A DNA stretch of 64,000 bases, taken from NCBI GenBank assembly GCA_016906335.1, contig JADEYG010000003.1:558001-622000 (forward strand), in the 5' to 3' direction. This stretch comes from Novakomyces olei (Eukaryota > Ascomycota > Novakomycetes > Novakomycetales > Novakomycetaceae). The position numbers were made by a program, and so were the translations under genes. The notes beneath the pieces are model-generated. The model ran no database searches, was not told the origin of the DNA, and worked only from the letters and a program-made list of their open reading frames with translations. Of the stretch, positions 1-10,396 are shown one piece after another; the first letter of the stretch is position 1, and every line of letters starts with the position of its first letter.

Positions 1-2
1 CA

Positions 3-1502
3 GCGAACAGTGAGAGCAGCGACAGACGGCCGTACTTGCCCGGGAGTTTCCGAGTAGGAGGATCTAGCAATGGACTCGCCGCTGCGGGACTCGGGCGAGG
101 CCAGGGTGAGGGCGAAGCGCTGAACGCGTCAGCCTCCTTTTCCACGTACGATCTGACTTCGCCGACTACGGATTCCTCACATTTGGGTGGCGGAGGCGTG
201 GAGAGACCCTCCACGTCTACTGCCTCCCTTGTCCAGTACGGAGCCGGGCCCCGTGACGATAGTAGAGGCAGTATAGTGCTGCAGGATTTCGGGCAGGACG
301 GGTACGCTCTACCGCCTCCAGTGACCGATTCCTGGAGGCGCATTGACCGCTGGGCGGATACGTGCTACCACGAACTGTGGTGCCAGCTCTCCTACCCAGC
401 AACAGAGGCAGATGTCTCTAGCCTCGAGCAGGCGATCGGGTGCAATCTGCCACAGGATGTACGAGAGTCTTTCTTTGTACACGACGGACAGGACCGTGGA
501 GGGCTGCCGACGGGTATCTTTTGTGGCATCGCTCTGCTCGATATCGAGGAAGTTCAAGAGGAACATGATGTATGGAAAGTCGTTGCGCAAAGGTACAAGC
601 CTTTCCCGAGCCAGTCACGCACCGTCCTTGATTTGATTGCCCGGCAGGATTCAGTGCCGGAGGGAGCAGTGCAAAAGCTATACTCCCACCCTGGCTGGAT
701 CCCACTGGCCAAGGATTTTGTGGGCAACAATATCGGCGTAGATTTAGCCCCGGGACCCGTGGGCGTATGGGGCCAGGTCATCTTGTTTGGCAGGGATTTC
801 GATAAAAAGTACGTGGTGGCCAAGTCCTGGGGCGCGTTTTTAGCTACTTTTGCCGATGATTTGGAGGGAGGCAGCTGGGTCATCGACGAGGAGACTGGAG
901 AGTTGTACATGCACGAGGGCGATGCTTCTGCTGAGCGGCTCAGTTATATCGCTCTGCTTAAACGCCGGGCAGATCGGCGCATGAAGCTGCGAGAGTCTAA
1001 TGAGAAAGTATCGAGCTACATGACGGACAGCAAGGGGAAAAGCCCCGTTCTTTCCAGTGTAGTAACAAGCCGGCCATTGAGGACTACAGTACAGGAAACC
1101 AAGGAGGAAAAGGAAAAGGACGACGCTGCCCCGCTAATTGGCAGCGACGATGGCGATGTTTTGGGGGCAAAGAATAATATCGAGAATAAGAATGATGTTG
1201 GAAATGGTATTGAAAACAATATTACAAACAATATCGAAAACGATATTATTATCGATAAGAATGTGGAGAATAATGACTCTGAAAACACTGGCAGCGTTTC
1301 CCAGCTGGAGGCAGACACTTCTGGAGTTCAGCCTGCCTCCGCCGCTTCGGACGAGCCAGTGATTGTTGAACATGAAGCAAATAATGGACCGGCTGATGGA
1401 GCGCAAGGTCTTGAATCAGGCAGTCAAGCGAATAATGTATCATTGACAGAGAGTGATGATGGTAACGCGAATACCGGTTCAATACCCGACCAGCAGATTT
1501 AA
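3..1502 (+). CDS. KNR4: Knr4/Smi1-like cell wall assembly regulator (5' partial)
   Basis: The reading frame is open to the left edge of the window. No ATG precedes the conserved domain, so the true start lies upstream or in an earlier exon. Bases about 340-900 encode the SMI1/KNR4 domain: a W-R-x-I-D-x-W block, then DVRESFFVHDGQ, HPGWIPLAKDFVGN and GVDLAPGP, then FGRDFDKKYVVAKSWGAFL. In yeast, Smi1/Knr4 links the cell-wall integrity MAP kinase pathway to beta-glucan synthesis. The C-terminal part (about 1100-1500) is low complexity, with Asn/Ile/Glu runs and acidic stretches, matching the disordered tail known in this family. About 499 residues are visible. Family assignment is firm; the N-terminus is unknown. 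Confidence 0.93.
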   Translation, partial: ANSESSDRRPYLPGSFRVGGSSNGLAAAGLGRGQGEGEALNASASFSTYDLTSPTTDSSHLGGGGVERPSTSTASLVQYGAGPRDDSRGSIVLQDFGQDGYALPPPVTDSWRRIDRWADTCYHELWCQLSYPATEADVSSLEQAIGCNLPQDVRESFFVHDGQDRGGLPTGIFCGIALLDIEEVQEEHDVWKVVAQRYKPFPSQSRTVLDLIARQDSVPEGAVQKLYSHPGWIPLAKDFVGNNIGVDLAPGPVGVWGQVILFGRDFDKKYVVAKSWGAFLATFADDLEGGSWVIDEETGELYMHEGDASAERLSYIALLKRRADRRMKLRESNEKVSSYMTDSKGKSPVLSSVVTSRPLRTTVQETKEEKEKDDAAPLIGSDDGDVLGAKNNIENKNDVGNGIENNITNNIENDIIIDKNVENNDSENTGSVSQLEADTSGVQPASAASDEPVIVEHEANNGPADGAQGLESGSQANNVSLTESDDGNANTGSIPDQQI

Positions 1503-2594
1503 CTGCGTTGATCTATAGGCTACCATTCTTCTTTTAAAATCAGCATTTTGTCGGGTGTTTATGGAACGTTTATCGAATTGCATTTCTATGTTTAATTTAT
1601 TTACTTTTGCTTTATTCTGAATCTATTTATATATTCATTTGTTTATTCATTTATACTTTTATTTTGTTCAGATTAAATTATCCCGTTATTCCAATTTGAT
1701 TGTTCGCCGTACTGTTTAGCTTTTCCCTCTTGCCAATTTTGGATTCAGTTCTACATCATGTCTTTATTACAATATGCCCCTCTTTTCCGAATGCCAAGCA
1801 ATTATACGAGAAACAAGTTTGACGGCTTCTTCTTAGATCACAACATACCTGTCTGCGTCAAGAGCTCTCCTTTTTTTTTTTTTTTTGTATCGTTAGTTTA
1901 GAATACACATATTCTAATGGTTCATCTCTTTGTCATTTGCTCTATTCTATTATTATGGTCTTTGTCCATACTTGGAGTCCTGTTGTGTGAACTTTGACAG
2001 CCTTGTTGAATATCCGAAGTAAAGGCTTTTGGTCACTCCAAACTTGAACTGTAATAGCATTGTTCTGTCCTGGATGAATACCTCACAGTGTAGCCTTAAA
2101 TTATCGGTGAAAAGTAGAATGGATATAGGAGACAAGAAAAGACCAACTTTGCCTTCTTGCATCAGCAATATTATACGAACTTAGCTGACATTACAGTAGA
2201 CTCATTCTAATACCATCACCTACTGTTGAACTTCATGCGGTTTGCCTTGATAAATGCTACAAAAGAGCCTTAAAAGTTTAATTATAAGAAAAGTATAAAG
2301 CAGAATGAGGTCGCAAAATGAACGCCAACACCCAGCAAGCATATATTGAGACACGATTCATATGCAAAAATAAAACGTAAATGGACATGAAACCAAAGCT
2401 GCAGTGAGAGCATCCAATATTGCTTCAACGCCCATACTGATATGAACACTAAATAAAATCAATAAAAAATTGGAAAAACAGCACAAGAATAACGAAAGCC
2501 TGACAAAGAAACAGACACGATATTAAGCAGATGTAAATGCGTATTGCTAAAGCCGATAAAAAAGATGCTAAACCAAGTGGCACCGAGTAAAGTC
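1503..2594. other. Intergenic, no gene seen
   Basis: This is the space between the convergent 3' ends of KNR4 (+) and the Edc1-like gene (-). It is AT-rich, with a poly-T run near 1871-1886. Only short open frames without recognisable protein character occur. I saw no tRNA or snoRNA signature. Confidence 0.5.
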
Positions 2595-3092
2595 TCAGTC
2601 AAAAGCGCTTGTGCCTGCCTTTTCACCCAGTCCAAGCACACGTCGCAAATCTTGCTCTATTCCAAAAGGCGGCCTTGAAGGCCGCGGCAGACTGGTCGCA
2701 GCAGTGGGCGCAGCACTGCCAGCAGAATCGGGCGCCGCATTTCTTTGTGGAGAAAGCATACTAAGCAACTGCGCTGACTTGTGCCTCAGTTCAGCTTCCT
2801 TAACGCCGACCTGCTTATCGCCGCTCTTCGCTTTAACTCCGGATACTGGAGTCCTCGGACTTTGCGGCGATTGCTGCACGTGACCAGTCGCACCGTTGAC
2901 GGAGGTCTGTGATGGTAAAGCTGCCTTGTTCAAAAACGCGGGAATAGGAAGCGCCGACGGAGCAGGCGAATTATGAAAATCCGGACCCGCATAGTGTTGG
3001 GCCTTCCCACTGCTGCTGCTGCTGCTACTTTGAGCAGAACGATTTGCTGCCGCCCGAGTCGGCGTTCGCGGATCGTCTTTGACTTTCTTCAT
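2595..3092 (-). CDS. Edc1/PNRC-type short-motif mRNA decapping activator
   Basis: A 165-residue, single-exon, largely disordered protein rich in Ser, Pro and Ala. Residues 34-54 carry the motif Y-A-G-P-x-F-H-x-S-P-A-P-S-x-L-P-x-P-x-F. This is the short linear motif of the PNRC / Edc1 family that docks on the EVH1 domain of Dcp1 and stimulates Dcp2 decapping. A second segment near residues 100-112 (KEAELRHKSAQLLSMLS) has the look of an amphipathic helix. Start: ATG at 3090-3092, followed by a basic stretch (KKVKDD). In such proteins only the short motif is conserved, so exact orthology to Edc1, Edc2 or PNRC cannot be decided. Motif recognition is from family knowledge; the decapping role is inferred. 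Confidence 0.7.
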   Translation of the reverse strand: MKKVKDDPRTPTRAAANRSAQSSSSSSSGKAQHYAGPDFHNSPAPSALPIPAFLNKAALPSQTSVNGATGHVQQSPQSPRTPVSGVKAKSGDKQVGVKEAELRHKSAQLLSMLSPQRNAAPDSAGSAAPTAATSLPRPSRPPFGIEQDLRRVLGLGEKAGTSAFD

Positions 3093-3653
3093 ACCGGATC
3101 ATTTGTTGTCATCGACAGCGATCGCTCTTGCGTATCAGTTTTGTATGGAGCGTTTGCTTACATTATTCTATTGTTTTATTATGTAGAGTTTGGGTTATAT
3201 AGTGGTCTAATGATTACTTGTGCTTGGGAACAAGCAGTACTTGAGTGGTACTATTAGACCTGTTCTGTGCTTATTCTGTGTTTATCCTCTGTAACTAACG
3301 ATTCTTTCTTTTGCAATTCTATCGAGTTGCCTTTATCTGTCTCGTATTTAGAGGATGGATTGGATTGGTTTTGCCTGCAATACACTTTTTGTGACATGTG
3401 GGTTTATTTTCAATATTTATCGAGCTGACAATCACCTTTAATACACCAAAATAAACATATAATTAATCGATAATTATTAATAATTAATAATTAATGATTA
3501 ATACTTGATAATTAATAATTAATACTTGATACTAATATTAATAGATATTTCTGAAACAAAGATGTTGAAACAAAAGCTCATTTACTAACACAACACTGAT
3601 GCTTTTCAGAACGCGACTACGCGCGATTTTACGCAAGGTATTTTCTTGCAGAA
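3093..3653. repeat. AT-rich spacer with direct repeats
   Basis: The spacer lies between the Edc1-like start and the Bre5-like stop, both on the minus strand. Around 3460-3545 imperfect repeats built from TAATTAATAAT and ATTAATACTTGATA are visible, the second unit at least twice. No gene was recognised. Confidence 0.6.
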
Positions 3654-5420
3654 TTATGCTGCATTTTGCGGCTTTGTGCCGCTTTTATGGTATCGCCGTG
3701 GCGCTTCGCCATTCGGTTTCAGACGACGTCGCTCGTGTATAGTGACCGTATTGCCCTTAAATTCGAGTGTATTGCTTGGCAGTGAAAGTGCAAGTTTAAC
3801 GGACCTTGGGTCCTGGAATCCAACATATGCAGTTCCCTAATCATAAGCAAAAGGTACATAATAAATAAATAATGTTTTAAATAAATAATATTTTAATTAA
3901 TCGAAAAATAAAAATTACCTTGTTGCGGTCCATTCGCAAATAAGAAATATGGCCGAAACGTGCTAAAGCTTCCCTCAGCGCTTTCTCAGGCACGTTTGTA
4001 TGAATGTTTCGCACAAACACGCTATCTTCCTGCTGAGCTCCTGTCTCCTTTGAAGATGAAGTGGAAGAGGCGGTGCGTGCTTGTTCGTGCCTGACTTCTG
4101 AAGGCGCCGAAACCGATGCGTTGGGCTGGGGCTGGGGTTGGGGTTGGGGTTGGGGTTGAGGCTGCCTTTTAATTTGTCTGGTATTTTCGTCAGCCTCAGG
4201 CTTGACTGCCACCAAAGACGCCCATGATCCCGGTTTCGGAACAGCAGACTGCACCGGTTCTGGCTGGTACGGAGCGGAGACAGGGTTAGCAATCTCTGAG
4301 TCAGTTGGCTCCCGATGTTTGGGCTCATCTGGTTCTTGTTGCTGGACAACTTGTGGCTCAGGTCCATTGCCGAATCCATTGTCTACAGCGCCGTTGACAG
4401 TGCTGTGCTCATAACTGGAACCAGCGTAACCATTTCCATAAGCTGTGGAAGTGGGGGCCAGAGTGGGGACAGAGTTAAGGCCATTGCTGCTGGTGGGGGC
4501 CACAGTGTTTGTGGGGGGAAACGGCTCTGGAGATTTGGCAGAGCTTTCCTCGGAAGCAGCTTCATCAAAATCCTCTTTGATATAGCGGAAGATATCATTG
4601 AGAACAAAATACTCCCCTTTGTCCTGCTCAGCCAGGAAAAACGTCTGTACAAACTTCCGTGCCGGTTGGTCCCTATTCGAGATCTCTCCGAGAGATTGAA
4701 TGAGAATTCCACCATCCAAGGACTCTTGAACGTCTACATTCGATACGAATACCTTACAGCGCTCAAGTCCGAGCGATTTGAATTTGTCATGAATCATCTT
4801 TAAAGGGTCAGAATAGGAATTTAAAACATTTTCAGGCTAATTGTAGAAAGGCAAATATTGGAGCATACGGAAAGCAAGAAAAGATTTGCAAAAGGTAAAA
4901 TAAATGAAATAAATTATTTAGAAACCCATTAAAAAAAAATAAGACGATAGAGCCGAGCACAACAATAAAACGATATCAAGTGCGGAAAGACATTTACTGC
5001 GAAAAGTCCATAAATATACTTAATGAAGGTGAAGGACAAAAAGCAAAATCGAGATCAAGGCCAAAATAAAAAATTAAAAAAGCAAAACAAAAGAATGAAA
5101 TTAGAGCGTACCCTTTGTTCACGGTACACCTGGACCGGCTCCGTTTCGTGACCATGAATAAGCTGCGACCGTTTCGTGTAGAATCGCTGGGAATCAGTAT
5201 AAAAGATCTAGTAAGAACTATAGAGAAGAACAAAGTAACTCCAAAAAAAAGTTGCTCTGCCGTTACGTACGTGCATCTTTGAAGGGTCCTCATAAAGCAA
5301 AGTGTAATACTGTTGCACAAACATCCATCCAATTTCGCCCTTGGAGGGCAAATGCGGTGTCGGCTGTGCCGCCGCGGTATTCGCAGCCCCAACTTGACCC
5401 GAAGATGTTTGTTGGAACAT
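3654..5420 (-). CDS. G3BP/Bre5/Nxt3-like NTF2-domain and RRM protein
   Basis: Four exons, in order of translation: 5420-5271, 5186-5112, 4797-3919, 3836-3654. Joined length is 1287 nt, 428 residues. Residues about 28-150 form an NTF2-like domain (GWMFVQQYYTLLYEDPSKMH, then RFYTKRSQLIHGHE, then DGGILIQSLGEI and KFVQTFFLAEQDKGEYFVLNDIFRY). The middle is disordered, with a (PQ)n tract. The C-terminus is an RRM: SVFVRNI is RNP2 and GTAYVGF is RNP1, the latter created exactly at the last splice junction. This architecture is that of G3BP, yeast Bre5 and S. pombe Nxt3, cofactors of the Ubp3/USP10 deubiquitinase and stress-granule proteins. The start ATG at 5420 has an in-frame stop just upstream. 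It is divergent from LOS1. Confidence 0.85.
4122..4162 (+). repeat. GGGGTT-type G-tract array inside the Bre5-like gene
   Basis: The plus strand (non-coding strand of the gene) shows six or seven runs of three or four G separated by CT or TT, first GGGGCT and then several GGGGTT units. On the coding strand it gives the Pro-Gln tract of the linker. The pattern meets the usual definition of a G-quadruplex-prone sequence. Confidence 0.85.
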
Positions 5421-5799
5421 TGGAGCGGCAAAAGCCTGTTAGGCGGCCAAGTCGCTATTATTAAAGGCCTTTTGAGAATTTTTTAGTATATAATAAGCTC
5501 AATTTAATTATTGGCCTGTACTTTACAGTGAATTAATTAGTTTAATTTTTAATTTTTAATTTTAATTTTAAATTTAAATTTAAATTTATTTTAGTATCCA
5601 TAACCTCCACTGCATACTAAAATAATAAGGCATATTGTACTCTATAAAAATCTATTAATACTGTGGACAACAGTGTAGAATTTACATTATTATGGCAGTC
5701 AGATAGATTTAATCATCGATTGAATCATTATATTATAATTTAAAAAAAGAAAAGAGAGGCAGTTAGAAGTCGTGTCACACTACACTCGAGCAAATACAC
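5421..5799. promoter_or_regulatory. Divergent promoter between BRE5-like gene and LOS1
   Basis: A 379-bp AT-rich spacer shared by two divergent genes. It contains a run of TTTAATTT/TTTAAATT units near 5538-5590. No clear TATA box or known operator could be assigned. Confidence 0.45.
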
Positions 5800-8700
5800 A
5801 TGGATGAGGTCGAACGGGCGGTTGAAGTAGCACTCAATCCCAACGAGGACGAATCACTTCGTCGGCAGGTATGATAGATCTTTTGTATTTGATTTACTTT
5901 TTATTCGGCAGTCTACTTGAGTGTCATCGTCATCAGTGTACTAAACTTACAGGCGACTGAATTTTGTGAGACTGCTAAACGGACTCTGGAAGGCTGGCAT
6001 GCATGCCTTGACCTTTTTCTAGCCTTGCCGCCAAGGTATAATATTGCAGTCATCAAATTGCTTACACTTCAGGTCACAGAGTGCAAGGTTCTTTGCCCTA
6101 CAAACACTAGAGCAAGCAATCCGGCAAAGGTAGGTGTTTACTGGCCTAGGGATTACTGACACGTACAGGTTTTTCCCCATTGACCAAGCTCTGCTTATTC
6201 AAGCAAAGAATCGGTTGCTTGCATTTCTTGCTGACTTTGATTACCAAAGTACACAAGCGAGCGGAGAGCCATCATGTAATTTCATTCACGTGCTTTTCTA
6301 TTTAGATCTTTTAGATGCTTTTCTCTTTCCACGCTCAAATTTTGTGCTTGCGATTGCTTTCACCTTCCTTTCATCCTTTGACTTTTCTCTTAGTCTTTTT
6401 TTAATAAACTTTTCTACAATAACAAGACTAACGTTAAAGATATCCGCAACAAACTTGCGCAGGTCATCTATCTCGCGTTTGAAGGTCTTTACGCCAATGC
6501 CTGGCAAGGATTTTTCGATGATTTCTTTTTGCTGGCAAAAACAAATCATGCGTCTGATTGCGAGTTCAACGTCTTTATAGTTGACATTTTCCTTCGAATC
6601 TTAATGACTATAGACTCGGAAATAGGAGACGTGATCTTTGTTCGTAATTCCGATCAGCAAGGACGCAGTGCCGGCCTCAAAGATTTAATCAGAGAACGAG
6701 AATCAGATAAGCTAGCAAAGTTTTGGTACGAAGCAGCCGTCAGTCTCGATCAAAATTACCCCGAGACAGTTAAACTGCTTTTGGAAGTAGTATCAAAATG
6801 GGTCTCTTGGTTCAATATTGGAACTGTTGCGAATGACCAATTTATGTTGTATGTTTTCTCCAAATTACAGCAAGATTCCCGGCTGCGTATTACTGCCTGC
6901 TCAATGCTGGAGAGTGTTATTTCCAAGAAAATGCCCCCACTAGTGAAACTGCAGATCATTGATTCCATGAAGTTGGATTACGTCGTCGGCCAGCCTGTAG
7001 CTGATGACGATGATTTTGTGGAGGAACTGGCTCGTCTTGCCAATGCTCAGGGAGTCGAACTTGTACGCGTGCTAGAGGATGCATCTCTACCTATAGAAGC
7101 CGGTCAGAGCTGCGAAATTGCTTTGCAACGTGTCATACCTCAGTGTATGCAATTTTTACGGAATCCTTTTGACGAAGTGTCAGCGTGTGTGCTACCTTTT
7201 ATTGCTAATTATTTGCATTATTTTAAAAGGCGCCAGGGCGGTCGTACAGGCACAGGAGCGATTACAGGAAACGGAGGCGCAACTGGTGAAAATGGAAGTT
7301 TGTCCACAAATGACCAGGGTCTTCTTAAATTTATACTCGCAGAAGTTGTGGGCAAAATGAAGTACGACCCCGATAATAGCTATGATGCCGTTGAGGACGA
7401 GGAATCTGAATTTCAAGAATTTCGTCGCAATTTAAAGACACTAGAGGATACAATTGCGGCTATCTCGCCGGGATTAGTAGCTTCATATATTAACAGTAGA
7501 GCAGCTGATCTGCAGCAGACACCGTCGGACGCTGGCTGGCCAGAGTACGAGCTCTTATTCTACCAAGTGCTGAATTATGCCGACAAGCTGGGTATGATAT
7601 ATGTTTTTGTTTCTTTATATGTAAATTAATTTCAACATCTATGTATATATAAACATATATTTATAGACGTTCTTTATTTCTGATTTTTGTTCTCTTAATC
7701 TAGTTTGAGATTTGATTCTAGACATTTTTCTTTCCTTGCCATTATATCATTCTTCATAAACTAATTTCAAGGTCTTGGCAGTAATCGAGCACGGCAGCAA
7801 TTAACGGAAGAAGCAGCTGATCTAATGAACCGAATATTGAGCTTGGGTATTTACAAATTCTTATCATTATCATAATTATCTTTATTTTAATAAATGAATA
7901 ATTGCTAATTATCAAGATAAATCAAAGTTTGAAGTCTTACCTGTGAGACTGCAGCTGATGGAGATTTGTTTGAAATTCTCCATATTCTTTAGAGCTCGAC
8001 AAGACATGATACCCATTGCATTAATTGTTTTTCTGGATCAGTCCGCGGCACATTCAAATGTTCCCCGCATTAAAGCCAGAGCGTGGTACTTGCTCTGCCG
8101 TTTTGTACGACAGCTCAGCGATCTTATGCGGCCGTTTATGGAGGGGATACTTAACAGTCTGGCCGATCTTCTTACCCTTGACGATAATATTATGATCCCA
8201 GACAAGGAGGAAGATGTGAATGTGGAGGTATTGGAGGCCGATCTTCTCTCTAGCCGACTTTACCTCTACGAAACCTGCGGCATTTTGGCATCGAATTCTG
8301 AGCTGTCACAGTTTGAGCAGGCTCAATTTTCAAAGGTAATCTGGATTTTAAACCGATTTATATGTGCCAAGTATATACTTTACTTTCTGTTCTATATTTT
8401 CTCGCAAGCACTTTCTATTTCTTTTCATTTTCTTCTCATATTGAGCATTCCGCTTTTGATTGGAAATAAATCGGAAATTATTCATTTCAGTCAACTTTGA
8501 TACTGATTAAAAAGGACGTGATTGAAGTTTTGCTGGCAAGTATTGCGAACAAATCCAACGAAAGCCAACTCGGTCTACGCTCATTTATATTAATATATCG
8601 CGATATTTCTGCCTTGGCTGGCTTTGCTAAAGGATATCCTGAGTCTGTGAAGTCTAATACAGAGCTTCCTTGGTCTGAAGAGTTTGCACGCTCGGCAAAT

Positions 8701-9947
8701 CTTGCCGTCTCAGTACTTCGTGCGGGAAATCGATACGAATTTATACGGACAATTGTAGGGAAAAAAGAACCAAAAAATTTATAACATATAAGAAAGAAAT
8801 ACGAATCTTTCAAATTCAATCGGCTAATTCTCCAGGTTCGACAGTATCTTTCCCGTGTAATCAATCTCGCTTCTGAAGCTTGTCTTGGCATATTTTCAGA
8901 AGTTATTGACCTGCTCGTTTCCAGCTCTTCCAGCGCGGAAATTGTAGAGATTATCTCCTTTTTCCAACTGGGAATGCATAAATATGGTGTATGTTTCTTA
9001 TCCTTTCCTATTTTATCGCGTTTTATTTTAATAATATTGGATTAGATTGTATACTAAAGACGTTCTAGCCTGCGTTTTTGCCTGTCTTGGACACGAGACT
9101 ACAGCCACTGCTTCAATCAATATTTTCTGTTATTGGAACAGCGCCGACGGATGACGAAGGCAGCCGTGTCAAAGTTAATGTTTGCAAAGCATATTTCAAT
9201 CTTATATCCGTCATTTTCACTCAAGATTTATCCTCAATACTGTTAAGAGAACGTAAGGCGGGATTTACTTAACCCTTTTGAGTTTTCTGTTATTCTATTT
9301 TGCTTTCATTTTAACATGGCACAGATTTCTCCGCGTGTTCTCAGTCAGTTATACAATCAATTACACATTTCATGCGCGATGACTCTGAGCCTACATTACA
9401 AAGGGCAGCAATTCAGACTTTCAGCAAAATTATAGCAGTATGGCTTGCGCCAGGGAAAGAGTCTCCGAGTGAGTTTGGCACTCTGTCCTTTAACATTGTT
9501 GCCAATGCGGCACTGGACATTCCTTCTCGACCAACGTTCAAAACAGATGACGCCCAAAGCCATCTTGTAAGTTAATTTGCGAGAGACTTTTACTCATTTT
9601 GATTCTTATCGTTTTAATTGATTTCATAATTCTACAAATTATTTTTGAAAGGCTATCCTTTTATCCTTTATGTTTATCAATATCTTACATCAAGGTTTTG
9701 AATGACCTGGCTGGGTTACAAAAGCAAATGGTACTTTTGCAGGAGGCGGAGTTTAGTCTTTATTTGCGAGACATCTTTTTCCCCAGTCTACAGGTCCCAT
9801 TAGACACAATGGAAGAGTATATTCGTGCCCTCATCACCGCGGACGCAAAAGCGTTTCGGCATTATTATACGGTAGGTGTACGGGTACAAATATATTTGCT
9901 AACAACGGCAGCAATTTATCACAAAAATCAATTCGACCCAGTCATGA
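5800..9947 (+). CDS. LOS1: Exportin-T, tRNA nuclear export karyopherin
   Basis: Thirteen exons: 5800-5868, 5953-6035, 6073-6129, 6169-6275, 6440-7591, 7772-7846, 7917-8335, 8491-8754, 8836-8988, 9069-9252, 9325-9566, 9695-9871, 9912-9947. Joined length is 3018 nt, 1005 residues, close to the roughly 1000-1100 of the family. Family landmarks are SARFFALQTLEQAIRQ, SYIRNKLAQVIYLAFE, WQGFFDDFF, ACSMLESVISKKM, RARAWYLLCRFVRQL in the form RIKARAWYLLCRF, and LYLYETCGILAS. The protein is an all-helical HEAT-repeat exportin that carries mature tRNA out of the nucleus with Ran-GTP. Several introns are under 50 nt, and the last exon encodes only 11 residues plus the stop. Splice sites were chosen by frame, CTAAC/CTAAT branch sites and family alignment from memory. 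Confidence 0.93.
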
Positions 9948-10396
9948 GCATGGATCATTATACGATTTAAACCCCAGACGCGGGGTTTGTACTGTGCAAG
10001 AAGCACAAAAGATAGCAAGCTAAACAATATTCTATTGAATAAATCTATAATTACATGAAGAAACAAATAGTACAGTAATGTAAATAGCCGTGATACTTTT
10101 CAAATCAATGGATGCCGTTGTCCTGATGATGTCGAAGTCGCTCCGTATTGTTTTTCATTGGCCAAATTATTATTATTATTATCTTTTTTTCAGCAATAAT
10201 AATCTATTTATAAAAATTTTATATTAATTTATCATGTAATCAAAACTCCTATATTTGCGTATAGTAATCGCGACTCGAATTAAGATAATCCACACGCGTC
10301 TGCTCGCGCAGAACCATAAGCATTCATGAGTCCTTCAGACCGGTCGGCGCGGCTTTGAGGCAAAATGCAGATTTTTTTTGGATTTCTAATTGAATA
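9948..10396. other. Intergenic spacer LOS1-ELG1
   Basis: AT-rich, 449 bp, containing the LOS1 3' region and the ELG1 promoter. It contains short ATT runs (ATTATTATTATTATC near 10170) and a T-tract just before the ELG1 ATG. Nothing else was recognised. Confidence 0.4.

Noticed and set aside
1016-1482. Minus-strand ORFs antisense to KNR4
   Set aside because: Shadows of the Asn/Ile-rich tail; the sense frame has the conserved domain.
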